NCBI GenBank assembly: GCA_027311485.1
Contig: DAICYU010000187.1
Coordinates: 1-7,700 of the forward strand
Length of the DNA stretch: 7,700 nt
Source of the DNA: Acetobacteraceae bacterium
Lineage (GTDB): Bacteria > Pseudomonadota > Alphaproteobacteria > Acetobacterales > Acetobacteraceae
Direction: 5' to 3'
Shown here: piece after piece, positions 1 to 7,183 of the stretch
Layout of the letters: each line of letters starts with the position of its first letter
How positions within the stretch are numbered: the first letter of the stretch is position 1
The notes under the pieces: generated by a model
The model's input: the letters and a program-made list of their open reading frames with translations, nothing else
Databases searched by the model: none
What the model was told of the DNA's origin: nothing
Program-made: the position numbers and the translations under genes

Positions 1-20
1 TGGCCCGGTGTTGTGGGAAA

Positions 21-50
21 TGCAAAAATTTGCTTTGGTATTGCGAAAAT
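21..50. promoter_or_regulatory. Candidate regulator-binding repeats upstream of the LysR gene
   Basis: The AT-rich stretch before the LysR gene holds TGCAAAAAT (21-29) and TGCGAAAAT (42-50), a near-identical pair exactly 21 bp (two helical turns) apart. The first copy overlaps the inverted repeat GCAAA-AA-TTTGC (22-33). LysR-type regulators usually bind their own upstream region and often a divergent target, so this is a reasonable autoregulatory site. The divergent gene, if any, lies outside the window. The repeats are seen directly; the function is inference. Confidence 0.3.
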
Positions 51-74
51 CGGAATATCAATGGACTGCCCGGC

Positions 75-1064
75 ATGAACGCGGACCTGCTCGACCTGAA
101 GGCCTTCGTCACAGTGGCGGAGCTTGGCAGCTTCGTCCGTTCGGCGAAGGCGCTGAACCTGTCGCAACCCGCGCTGAGCCGCCGCATCCAGAAGCTGGAG
201 GAGGCGTTGGGTGCGCCGCTGCTGGAACGATCGACCCACCACGTGGCGTTGACCATGGTCGGGCGCGACTTCATGCCCAAGGTTCGCCGGTTCATCGACG
301 AGCTGGAAACGTCGGTGCTGGCGATCCAGGAATTGGGCAGCCGCAGCGCCGGCCTGATCACCATTGCGGCCGTGCCGACGGCGGTTTTCTACTTCCTGCC
401 CGCCGTGATCGCCCGGTTCAGCGCCGCCTATCCGCGCATCCGCGTTCGGATCCTCGATATCGGCGCCAATGACGGGCTGGAGGCAGTGGGACGCGGCGAG
501 GCGGATTTCGGCATCAACTTCATCGGTGCCTCCCACGCCGAGATCGACTTCACCCGGCTGGTCGAGGACCCGTTCGTGCTGGCATGCCGGAAGGACCATC
601 CGTTGGCGACGCGCCAGCAGGTGACGTGGCGCGAACTGGCGGGCGAGCGCGTGATCACCGTCGGGCGGGCCAGCGGCAACCGCGCGCTGATAGACAGCGC
701 ACTGGCGCAGCGCGGCACGCAACTGGCGTGGGCGTATGAGGTCACGCACCTGTCCGGCTCGCTGGGGCTGGTGGAGGCCGGCCTGGGCGTCGCGGTGCTG
801 CCGCGCCTGGCGACCCCGGCGGGTGAGCATCCGATCATCCGCACCGTCGCGCTGGCCGAGCCCGAGGTGTCTCGGACCATCGGGGTGGTGCGCCGCCACG
901 GTTCCGTGCTGTCGCCGCCGGCGGCGCAATTCCTGACCATGCTGCTGGAGACGTGGCAGGCGCCGAGGCCAGCCGCCGGTGGTGGGGTGGAGGCAGGCCG
1001 AAAGCGGGAGGCGCGGGCTGACCGCGCGCGACGCGGGGTATCCACGGACCGGCTTGACGTTTGA
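75..1064 (+). CDS. LysR-family transcriptional regulator
   Basis: This is a 329-residue DNA-binding regulator acting in the cytoplasm. Residues 4-62 form the classic LysR winged helix-turn-helix: an LLDLKAFVTVAELGSF opening, then SAKALNLSQPALSRRIQKLE and LGAPLLERS. A linker helix follows (about 65-88). From about residue 92 comes the periplasmic-binding-protein-like effector domain, with LITIAAVPTAVFYFLP, GEADFGINF and the late GLVEAGLGVAVLPR motif. ATG 75 is chosen because it places the helix-turn-helix at the usual distance from the N-terminus; an in-frame TTG at 30 would add 15 unconserved residues. The ribosome-binding site is poor. The last ~35 residues (from about 295) are a Pro/Gly/Arg-rich tail beyond the normal family end. 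The inducer and targets cannot be told from sequence. It is separated by 219 bases from the next gene and nothing here ties it to the distant ABC importer. Confidence 0.95.
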   Translation: MNADLLDLKAFVTVAELGSFVRSAKALNLSQPALSRRIQKLEEALGAPLLERSTHHVALTMVGRDFMPKVRRFIDELETSVLAIQELGSRSAGLITIAAVPTAVFYFLPAVIARFSAAYPRIRVRILDIGANDGLEAVGRGEADFGINFIGASHAEIDFTRLVEDPFVLACRKDHPLATRQQVTWRELAGERVITVGRASGNRALIDSALAQRGTQLAWAYEVTHLSGSLGLVEAGLGVAVLPRLATPAGEHPIIRTVALAEPEVSRTIGVVRRHGSVLSPPAAQFLTMLLETWQAPRPAAGGGVEAGRKREARADRARRGVSTDRLDV

Positions 1065-1283
1065 CAGACGCATTCGCAGACGTGGTTGCGGAGGCTGGGT
1101 TGCCGTCGTTCCAGATTGGCAGTCAGTCAGGCACTCTCAAAGATCGGTGATTGCCCGGGTCCGCCGCGCTCTGATTCGAAGGCCCCCTCAAGGCGTATGT
1201 GCAGGTCAGCGACCATCCGGCTGGTTACCTCGACGACCGTCTGCTCTGGAACTGGAGGTCCACCGTCGCGTAAGCTCTGAGCT

Positions 1284-1886
1284 ATGCCCACGCCCTCGGT
1301 TGCTGTCCTCAAGATCACGCTCGACGACGTCGAACCCGCCGTGATGCGGCGCATCGCCGTGCCGGCCGACATCCGCCTGGACCGTCTGCATCTGGTCATC
1401 CAGGCCGCCATGGGCTGGACCAACTCACACCTGTATGAGTTCCGCATCGGCGACACCGGTTGGGGCGAGCCTGATCCCTATGGCTTCCGCGATGGACCGC
1501 TGGAGGCCAAGAAGGGACGTCTCGCCGCGGTTCTGGCCGATGCCGGCCGGAAGACCTTCGACTATCTCTACGATTTCGGCGACGGCTGGTCGCATACCGT
1601 CATGCTTGAAAAAGTGGCGCCGGCGGTTGAAGGGGAGCCCACGATCCGGCTGATCGACGCCGTCGGCCGCTGCCCGCCCGAGGACTGCGGCGGGCCGCCA
1701 GGGTATGAGGAGCTGCTCGAAATCCTTGGCGATCCCGACCACGAGGAACACGAGGAAAGACTCGAATGGTGCGGGGACCCGTTCGATCCGCTTGACGCCG
1801 GCCGTCCCGCCCTGGAAAGCGCAATAGCCGGCCTCGCCCGCGGTTGGGCCCCGCGGCGACGCGCAACCCCAAAGTCCAAAGCCTGA
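1284..1886 (+). CDS. Plasmid pRiA4b ORF-3 family protein
   Basis: This 200-residue protein resembles the plasmid pRiA4b ORF-3 family (also annotated as IS1096 TnpR-like passenger protein), whose molecular function is unknown to me. Family hallmarks seen here are LKITLDDVEPAVMRRIAVP (9-27), GWTNSHLYEF (44-53), TFDYLYDFGDGWSH (91-104), CPPEDCGGPPGYEELLEIL (130-148) and GDPFDP (164-169). It fills essentially the whole usual domain, followed by a short Arg/Lys-rich tail. ATG 1284 is the first usable start after an in-frame TGA at 1278. A GGAGG at 1254-1258 is too far away to serve it, so initiation looks weak. The 219 bases before it and 140 after it contain no gene I can support. Homologues occur on plasmids and near insertion sequences, but no transposase or terminal repeats are visible around this copy. 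The family call is from recognition of motifs. Confidence 0.85.
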   Translation: MPTPSVAVLKITLDDVEPAVMRRIAVPADIRLDRLHLVIQAAMGWTNSHLYEFRIGDTGWGEPDPYGFRDGPLEAKKGRLAAVLADAGRKTFDYLYDFGDGWSHTVMLEKVAPAVEGEPTIRLIDAVGRCPPEDCGGPPGYEELLEILGDPDHEEHEERLEWCGDPFDPLDAGRPALESAIAGLARGWAPRRRATPKSKA

Positions 1887-2026
1887 ACTGCGGTCGCTGG
1901 CGGGCGCTGACCCCTCTGCGTGGCGGCGCGCCATCATGCGCAATCGTTCCGTAGGATTGATCACGGTCAACACTGCTGTCCGGCAGATGCGGTCTTTGTG
2001 TCCGGTGCTGACGGGGGGTTACCGCT

Positions 2027-3397
2027 ATGGCCACGGATACGCTTGGTCGACGGCACCTGGTCGGGGCGACGGCTGCCACCATGGCCGCATCAAGTCGTGC
2101 GTTGGTGCACCAGGCGTTAGCGGCTACAGGGCCGACGGCTGCTGACGCGGCTGTGGCATCGGCCCTGCCGCGTCTTTCGACGCAGCTGGACCGTCTGGCC
2201 GAGCTTGCCGTGCATGTCGGCTTACGGCCGGCGCCCGGGCAGGAGGTGGTGATCAGCACGCCGGTTGACGCCTTGCCGCTGGTGCGGCGGATCACGGAGG
2301 AAGCCTATAAGGCTGGTGCCTCCCTGGTGACCACGTTGTTCAGCGACGATGTGGCAACGCTGTCGCGGTTCAGGCATGCCTCAACTGAGAGCTTCGACAA
2401 GGCGCCGGACTGGTTATACGGCGGCATGGGCAAAGCCTTGGCCGATGGGTCCGCGTTGCTGTTCATTGTCGGCGACGATCCGATGCTGCTGTCTGGCCAG
2501 GACCCGGACAAGGTGGCGCGCGCCGACCGGGCGAGCGCGCGGGTGTACCTGCCGGCCCTGCAGCCGCTGTTCACGTTCGAGATCAATTGGACAATCGTTT
2601 CTTACGCCACGCCGGCCTGGGCCAAGGCGGTGTTCCCGCATGACGCAGAGGACGTCGCCGTCGGCAAATTGTGGGATGCGATCTTCGCGGCATCGCGGAT
2701 CGATACGCCGGACCCGGTCGCCGCCTGGCAGGCCCACAACAAAGCGCTGGCGGCGCGCATCCAGTACCTGGACGGCAAGCGCTTTGCCGCGGTGCATTTC
2801 CGTGGTCCCGGCACTGACCTGCACGTCGGCCTGGCGGACGACACCGTATGGACCGGCGGCGCCTTGAAGGCGAAGAACGGGATCACGTTCAATCCGAACA
2901 TCCCATCGGAGGAAGTTGCCACGGCGCCGCACAGGGACCGTGTGGAGGGCTTCGTGCGCAGCACCAAGCCATTGTCTTACCAAGGAACGTTGATCGACGG
3001 CATCGCGGTGCGCTTTGCGGGCGGACGGATCGTCGAGGCGAAAGCCGACAAGGGCCAATACGTGCTGGAGAAAATACTGGATACGGACGAAGGCGCGCGC
3101 CGTTTGGGTGAGGTTGCGCTGGTGCCGGAATCCTCGCCGATCGCGAAGAGCGGGCTGCTGTTCTTCAACACGCTTTTTGACGAGAACGCGGCGAGCCATA
3201 TCGCGCTGGGGCAGTCCTACAATACGTGCTTCGTGAATGGCACGGCGCTGACGCCGACGGAGATGGACGCCAAAGGGGCGAACCGAAGCCTGGTTCACAT
3301 CGACTGGATGATCGGCTCCCGGCATGTCGACGTGGACGGGCTTGCCACTGACGGCGGGGTGACGCCGCTGATGCGGACTGGGGAGTGGGTGGGGTGA
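2027..3397 (+). CDS. M29-family metallo-aminopeptidase (AmpS/PepS-like)
   Basis: This 456-residue peptidase would remove N-terminal amino acids using a two-metal centre. The M29 ligand set is present with family spacing: Glu296 (in NIPSEEVATAP), Glu362, His391 (in ENAASHIALGQSY), His424 and Asp426 (in SLVHIDWMIGS), with the catalytic tyrosine at Tyr398. The C-terminal DVDGLATDGGVTPLMRTGEW is also typical. Family members are about 410-420 residues; homology here begins near residue 50 (LSTQLDRLAELAVHVGL), leaving about 45 extra residues. That extension contains GRRHLVGATAATMAA (7-21) and Ala-Leu-Ala at 30-32, resembling a twin-arginine export signal, although M29 enzymes are normally cytoplasmic. 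ATG 2027 has a G-rich run (2013-2018) 8 bases upstream; Met19 (2081) is an alternative with no ribosome-binding site. It stands alone, converging on the importer genes. Substrate preference is not predictable. Confidence 0.93.
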   Translation: MATDTLGRRHLVGATAATMAASSRALVHQALAATGPTAADAAVASALPRLSTQLDRLAELAVHVGLRPAPGQEVVISTPVDALPLVRRITEEAYKAGASLVTTLFSDDVATLSRFRHASTESFDKAPDWLYGGMGKALADGSALLFIVGDDPMLLSGQDPDKVARADRASARVYLPALQPLFTFEINWTIVSYATPAWAKAVFPHDAEDVAVGKLWDAIFAASRIDTPDPVAAWQAHNKALAARIQYLDGKRFAAVHFRGPGTDLHVGLADDTVWTGGALKAKNGITFNPNIPSEEVATAPHRDRVEGFVRSTKPLSYQGTLIDGIAVRFAGGRIVEAKADKGQYVLEKILDTDEGARRLGEVALVPESSPIAKSGLLFFNTLFDENAASHIALGQSYNTCFVNGTALTPTEMDAKGANRSLVHIDWMIGSRHVDVDGLATDGGVTPLMRTGEWVG

Positions 3398-3448
3398 GTT
3401 ATACCGGGGGAGCCGAACGACCGCGCACGATTGTCAGAAAGCCGGGAA

Positions 3449-3486
3449 TGGCCCTGGCGGTCACAACGACCGATCGGCCAGGGCCA
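3449..3486. terminator. Stem-loop between convergent genes, possible bidirectional terminator
   Basis: TGGCCCTGGC (3449-3458) pairs perfectly with GCCAGGGCCA (3477-3486), and an inner stem GGTC (3459-3462)/GACC (3468-3471) closes a five-base loop, leaving a small bulge. It begins 51 bases past the aminopeptidase stop and 6 bases past the substrate-binding protein stop. There is no T-run on either side, so this would be a non-canonical terminator or an mRNA 3'-end stabiliser. The structure is seen; the role is inferred from its place between convergent genes. Confidence 0.6.
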
Positions 3487-3492
3487 CCAACC

Positions 3493-4428
3493 TCAGCGCG
3501 CTGACGTCCAGCCTTTGTAGTCCTTCACGTTCTCCCGCGTGACCAGCTTGCTGTCCATCAGCAGCGGGTTCTGCGCCGGCTTCTTGCCGTTCAGCAGGCC
3601 AACCCCCTCCTGCACCGCAAGGCGGGCCATCAGGAACGGGTCCTGGCTGGCGGTGGCGACGAATTGCGGGCTGTTCGGGTCCTTCAACGCCGTCTCCGCA
3701 TCCGGTGCGCCATCCACCGACGTGATCGGGAAATTCGTCCGCTGCATCTGCTTCCCCGCCAGCTCGGCCCCGATCGCCGTCGGGTCATTGATGGCGAACA
3801 CGCCGTTCACCGTCGGAAACCGCGTCAGCAGCGACTGCATCACCGACAGCCCGCCATCGCGCGAACCCTTGGCATCCTGGTCGGACGACAGCAGCTTCAC
3901 CCCGGGATGCTTGGCAATGACCTCCTTGCAGCCCTTCACCCGCTCGATCACCGACGACACCTGCGGGCCGTTGACGATGATCATGTCGCCCTTGCCGCCC
4001 ATTTTATCGATCAGGTACTGGCAGGAAATGGTGCCGGCCTGGACGTTGTTCGTCTCAACCACCGCATCGGCGCCCTTGGCGGCGGTATCGACGGCGACGA
4101 CGATGATGCCGGCGGCCTGCGCCCGCTTGATCGCCGGCTCAATGGCAACCGGATCGCCGGGATTCAGCAGGATCAGGTCCACACCCGCGGCGATGAAGTT
4201 GTCGATCTGCGTGTTCTGCTTGCCCAGATCGTAGTCAAAGCCAACCGCGGTGACCTTGACGTTGGGATTGGTCTTCTTCGCCTCGAACGCCGCGCCCTTC
4301 GACAGCGCGACGAAGAATGGATTGCCCATCGAGCCAAGTGAAATCCCGATCGACTTGAGTTCCTTGGCAGATGCCACATGGGCACAGGCAAGCAACGCCG
4401 CGCCGGCGAGCAGGGCTTTTTTGAACAT
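3493..4428 (-). CDS. Sugar ABC transporter periplasmic substrate-binding protein
   Basis: This 311-residue protein is the ligand-capturing subunit of a CUT2-class importer (RbsB-like, periplasmic-binding-protein type I fold). Residues 1-21 form a signal peptide: Lys3-Lys4, a hydrophobic run, then Ala-Ser-Ala before Lys22, fitting signal peptidase I. The mature part shows GNPFF (35-39), DLILLNPGDP (84-93), SSVIERVKG (158-166), AINDPTAIGA (212-221) and VDGAPDA (238-244). By analogy with RbsB, likely ligand contacts are Asn36, Phe38/Phe39, Arg163, Asn214, Asp239 and Gln262, which suits a hydroxyl-rich ligand such as a sugar or polyol; the exact one is unknown. The start at 4428 is preferred over an in-frame GTG 45 bases upstream because it has a strong GGAGGG site and a clean signal peptide. 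It lies last in the importer cluster, 183 bases after the permease, whereas the binding protein often comes first. Confidence 0.95.
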   Translation of the reverse strand: MFKKALLAGAALLACAHVASAKELKSIGISLGSMGNPFFVALSKGAAFEAKKTNPNVKVTAVGFDYDLGKQNTQIDNFIAAGVDLILLNPGDPVAIEPAIKRAQAAGIIVVAVDTAAKGADAVVETNNVQAGTISCQYLIDKMGGKGDMIIVNGPQVSSVIERVKGCKEVIAKHPGVKLLSSDQDAKGSRDGGLSVMQSLLTRFPTVNGVFAINDPTAIGAELAGKQMQRTNFPITSVDGAPDAETALKDPNSPQFVATASQDPFLMARLAVQEGVGLLNGKKPAQNPLLMDSKLVTRENVKDYKGWTSAR

Positions 4429-4437
4429 TCTTGTGTT

Positions 4438-4460
4438 CCCTCCGTTAACGTCCCTGTTAA
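4438..4460 (-). promoter_or_regulatory. Ribosome-binding site and adjacent inverted repeat of the binding-protein gene
   Basis: GGAGGG (4438-4443 on the - strand) sits 9 bases before ATG 4428 and decides that start. Directly upstream is TTAAC-6 nt-GTTAA (4445-4460), an inverted repeat touching the Shine-Dalgarno. It could be a short hairpin modulating initiation or an operator half-site pair. The Shine-Dalgarno is well supported; the repeat's role is speculative. Confidence 0.6.
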
Positions 4461-4473
4461 TCGCGCTGACCAT

Positions 4474-4493
4474 GACCGGGTCCGGTCGACCCG
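4474..4493. repeat. Overlapping small palindromes upstream of the binding-protein gene
   Basis: Two mutually exclusive inverted repeats overlap here: GACCGG-GT-CCGGTC (4474-4487) and CGGGTC-5 nt-GACCCG (4477-4493). The first has a two-base centre and looks like a protein-binding palindrome; the second could fold as an RNA hairpin. They are in the non-coding gap between permease and binding protein. A role in separate control of the binding-protein gene is possible but unproven. Confidence 0.35.
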
Positions 4494-4517
4494 ATGATGA
4501 TCCGCGAAATTACGTCT

Positions 4518-4570
4518 TTGGCGCACGATTCACGCCTTCCCACCTTCGGCGTCAGGCGATCGTGCGCCAA
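4518..4570. repeat. 12-bp perfect inverted repeat in the permease/binding-protein gap
   Basis: TTGGCGCACGAT (4518-4529) is perfectly complementary to ATCGTGCGCCAA (4559-4570), and an inner stem ACGCC (4532-4536)/GGCGT (4548-4552) extends the structure. A further GCGCCAA at 4589-4595 could compete for the same left arm. It lies between two genes of one transport cluster on the - strand, with no T-run after it. Likely roles are protecting the permease mRNA 3' end, partial termination, or setting the permease/binding-protein ratio. The structure is seen; the function is inferred. Confidence 0.6.
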
Positions 4571-4611
4571 CGCCCAGCCGCGGCCGGCGCGCCAACGTTC
4601 CTTATCAGCAT

Positions 4612-5634
4612 TCATGTGCGGGCGGAACCGCGCAGGCGATACCGGTCCAGCGCCACAGCGCCGATAATCACCGCGCCCTTGGCGATGTATTGCCAGACAT
4701 CGGTGACGCCCAGCAGGATCAGGCCGTTGGTCAGCACGGCGATGATCAGCGCGCCCACCAGCGTGCCCCATATGCTGCCGATGCCGCCGACGAAGCTGGT
4801 GCCGCCCAGGATCACCGCGGCGATCGCATCCAGCTCATAAGACTGGCCAAGCTGCAGGCCGTTGGCGGCGTAAAGCCGAGCCGCCTGCATCACACCGCCC
4901 AGGCCGGCGAGCGCGCCGGAGATGCCATACGCGAACAGCAGAACCGCCCACACCTTGATACCGGACAGGCGGGCGGCGTGTTCGTTGCCGCCGACGGCGT
5001 AGATATGCACGCCCAGCACGGTGCGGCGCAGGATCAGCCAGGACAGAAGGATCACCAGGAAGGCGATCACCACCAGCCAGGGGATCGCGATAATGCCGTC
5101 GATGCGCAACGCCCCGTTGCCGATGAAGGCAAATGGCAGGTCGGGGTTGAACACCGTCGTGTCGTTGCCGAGCAGCCGAGCCAGGCCGCGCACGGCGGTC
5201 AGGGAGCCAAGCGTGACGATGAACGGCGGCAGGCGCAGGAAGGCGATCAGGACGCCGTTGCCCAGGCCGATCAGCAGGCCGGTAAGCAGCCCCGCGACAA
5301 TGCCCAGGTCACCCAGCGAATGCGATGCCAGCAGCGCCACCACGGCGGCAGCGGCCAGGATCGAGCCGACCGACAGGTCGATGCCGCCGGTCAGGATGAC
5401 AAACGTCATGCCGGCGGCGAGCACGGCGTTCACCGACGCCTGCTGCGCGACGATCGACAGGTTCTGCCAGGTGAGGAACCGGCCTTCGCCGGTGAAATAG
5501 ATCCCGGCCACCTGGACCAGGATACCCAGCACGATCAGCACCGGCAGCATGCCGACGGAGCGTACCAGCGCGCGCACATGCGCCTTGTGCAGGGCCTCCC
5601 GTGCCGGGGTGGCGTCGGTGGTGGCGTCGCTCAT
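4612..5634 (-). CDS. Sugar ABC transporter inner-membrane permease (RbsC-like)
   Basis: This 340-residue integral membrane protein belongs to the BPD_transp_2 family; it would form the homodimeric channel of the CUT2 importer. After a polar cytoplasmic N-terminus (1-25) come several hydrophobic segments, starting at about 28-46, 62-82, 88-104, 108-132, 180-202 and 228-248, with further ones from 266 to the end. Family motifs are GGIDLSVGS (83-91), PPFIVTLGS (136-144), GGNEHAARLSGI (215-226), YELDAIAAVILGGTS (266-280) and NGLILLGV (303-310). Length and motif order are normal and nothing looks broken. Its ATG overlaps the ATPase stop codon (ATGA, 5631-5634), so translation is very probably coupled. 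Specificity cannot be read from the permease. Confidence 0.96.
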   Translation of the reverse strand: MSDATTDATPAREALHKAHVRALVRSVGMLPVLIVLGILVQVAGIYFTGEGRFLTWQNLSIVAQQASVNAVLAAGMTFVILTGGIDLSVGSILAAAAVVALLASHSLGDLGIVAGLLTGLLIGLGNGVLIAFLRLPPFIVTLGSLTAVRGLARLLGNDTTVFNPDLPFAFIGNGALRIDGIIAIPWLVVIAFLVILLSWLILRRTVLGVHIYAVGGNEHAARLSGIKVWAVLLFAYGISGALAGLGGVMQAARLYAANGLQLGQSYELDAIAAVILGGTSFVGGIGSIWGTLVGALIIAVLTNGLILLGVTDVWQYIAKGAVIIGAVALDRYRLRGSART

Positions 5635-7166
5635 GCTGCCACCTTGTGAAGGTCGACGCCGGTGGCGAAGGCCATGATGGTTTCCTCGGTAATGGGGATG
5701 CCGGTTGCGCCGCCGACCTCGCCGCAGGTTTCACCCTCCCGCATCACCACGACGCGGTCGGCGATGCCGACGACCTCGGGCAGTTCCGAGCTGATGACCA
5801 GGATGGCGGCGCCGGCCTGCGCCAGTTCGTCGATGATGCGGTAGATTTCCGACTTGGCGCCGATATCGACGCCGCGTGTCGGTTCATCCAGGATCAGCAC
5901 CTTGGGCTGGGTTTCCAGCAGGCGGGACAGCAGCACCTTCTGCTGGTTGCCACCGGACAGCGCGCCCACCGGCATGTCCGGGCCGGGCACGCGGATGGTC
6001 AGCGCCTTGATCGCGGCCAGCGAACGGGCGCGGGCGCGGGCGCGGTTCAGCCAGCCGCCGGCCTTCGCATCGCGGCCGATGACGTTCAGGTTGACGTTCT
6101 CGCCCACCGACATATCCAGGAACAGGCCCTGCGCCTTGCGGTCCTCGGTCAGGTACACCACCCCGTTGGCGATCGCCTCGGCCGGCGACTGGAACGACAC
6201 TGCTCGGCCGCCCAGCCTGATCGCCCCGCCGCTGTGCGGTTCGGCGCCGTAGATCAGGCGGGCCAGTTCCGTTCGGCCGGCGCCGACCAGCCCGGCGAGA
6301 CCGAGGACTTCCCCGGCGTGCAGGGTAAAGCTGCCGCGCTTGACGCGGTGGCCGTCGGACAGGTCCTGCACCTGCAGAACCGGCTCGTTCTTGCCGCCGG
6401 GGCGATGCTCCTTCTTGTAGAAGGACGACAGGTCGCGGCCGACCATCATGCGGACGATGCTTTCGGGCCGGACCTCATCATGGCCGAGGGTGCCGACATA
6501 GCCGCCGTCGCGCAGCACCGAGACACGTTCCGACAGTTCATACACCTCGGCCATGCGGTGGGAGATGTAGATGATGGCGAGGCCCTCGGCCTTGAGGCGG
6601 AGGATGACGTCGAACAGTTTCTGGGTTTCGCGGCTGGACAGGGCGGTGGTGGGCTCATCCATCACCAGAATGCGGGAGCGGGCGTGGATCGCCCGCGCCA
6701 CTTCCACCATCTGCTGCTCGGCGATCGACAGGTCCCCGACCAGGGTGCGCGGGCCGAAGGAGGCGCCGAGGTTGGCCAGGATTTCGTCGCAGCCGCGGCA
6801 CATGCCGGCGCGGTCCACGGTGGGGCCGCGGCGGGCTTCGCGGCCGAGGTAGATGTTTTCGGCGACGGTGAGGTTGGGGGCGAGGGCGAGTTCCTGGTAG
6901 ATGATGGCGATGCCGTGCGCCTTGGCCGACAGCGGGCCGTGGATGTGGACCGGCTTGCCGTCGATCTGGATTTCGGCGCCCGGATCGGGGGTGTAGGCGC
7001 CGGAGAGGATTTTCATCAGGGTGGATTTGCCGGCGCCGTTTTCGCCCATCAGGGCGTGGACCTCACCGGCGTAGGCGGTGAGTTGCACGTTGCGCAGCGC
7101 CTTGACGCCCGGGAACGTCTTGGAGACGTTGCGCATTTGCAGGATGGGTGTGGGGGGTGTGGACAT
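5631..7166 (-). CDS. Sugar ABC transporter ATP-binding protein, two nucleotide-binding domains (RbsA-like)
   Basis: This 511-residue cytoplasmic ATPase powers the CUT2 importer and carries two fused nucleotide-binding domains. Domain 1 has Walker A GENGAGKST (41-49), Q-loop Gln91, a degenerate signature LSIAEQQ (146-152), Walker B ILVMDEPT (166-173) and His203. Domain 2 has the family-typical degenerate Walker A GLVGAGRTE (292-300, no Lys), TEDRKAQGLF (340-349), signature LSGGNQQK (403-410) and Walker B LILDEPT (424-430). This asymmetry, with domain 1 keeping Walker A and domain 2 the good signature, is normal for the family. ATG 7166 gives the usual N-terminus but has no Shine-Dalgarno; the frame stays open upstream to a GTG at 7304, which would add 46 unconserved residues. 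A small ORF with a strong ribosome-binding site ends 17 bases before it, suggesting translational coupling. Confidence 0.95.
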   Translation of the reverse strand: MSTPPTPILQMRNVSKTFPGVKALRNVQLTAYAGEVHALMGENGAGKSTLMKILSGAYTPDPGAEIQIDGKPVHIHGPLSAKAHGIAIIYQELALAPNLTVAENIYLGREARRGPTVDRAGMCRGCDEILANLGASFGPRTLVGDLSIAEQQMVEVARAIHARSRILVMDEPTTALSSRETQKLFDVILRLKAEGLAIIYISHRMAEVYELSERVSVLRDGGYVGTLGHDEVRPESIVRMMVGRDLSSFYKKEHRPGGKNEPVLQVQDLSDGHRVKRGSFTLHAGEVLGLAGLVGAGRTELARLIYGAEPHSGGAIRLGGRAVSFQSPAEAIANGVVYLTEDRKAQGLFLDMSVGENVNLNVIGRDAKAGGWLNRARARARSLAAIKALTIRVPGPDMPVGALSGGNQQKVLLSRLLETQPKVLILDEPTRGVDIGAKSEIYRIIDELAQAGAAILVISSELPEVVGIADRVVVMREGETCGEVGGATGIPITEETIMAFATGVDLHKVAA

Positions 7167-7183
7167 TGGCTCGGCCGGTGCCG

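Noticed and set aside
30..74. In-frame TTG start that would lengthen the LysR protein by 15 residues
   Set aside because: It adds residues not expected before the LysR helix-turn-helix, starts inside an inverted repeat and has no ribosome-binding site; ATG 75 fits the family better.
61..78. Five-codon ORF overlapping the LysR start by ATGA
   Set aside because: No Shine-Dalgarno and far too short to distinguish from chance.
1127..1456. 109-codon - strand open frame across the gap before the pRiA4b ORF-3 gene
   Set aside because: Some peptide segments look protein-like, but most of the frame overlaps the well-supported + strand gene, there is no ribosome-binding site and no recognisable domain.
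1957..1970. TTGATC-ACGGTCAA imperfect inverted repeat upstream of the aminopeptidase
   Set aside because: Short and imperfect, with no matching promoter element; indistinguishable from chance.
2414..3325. 303-codon - strand open frame opposite the aminopeptidase gene
   Set aside because: Arg-rich product without motifs; the + strand carries the full M29 ligand set.
4381..4395. Lipobox-like Leu-Leu-Ala-Cys in the binding-protein signal peptide
   Set aside because: Cleavage there would leave only a 14-residue signal peptide and has Leu at the -2 position; the Ala-Ser-Ala site after residue 21 is a better, ordinary signal peptidase I site.
4690..5649. 319-codon + strand open frame opposite the permease gene
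   Set aside because: Gln/Asp/Gly/His-rich product with no fold signal, which is what the reverse complement of hydrophobic GC-rich codons yields; the - strand is clearly a permease.
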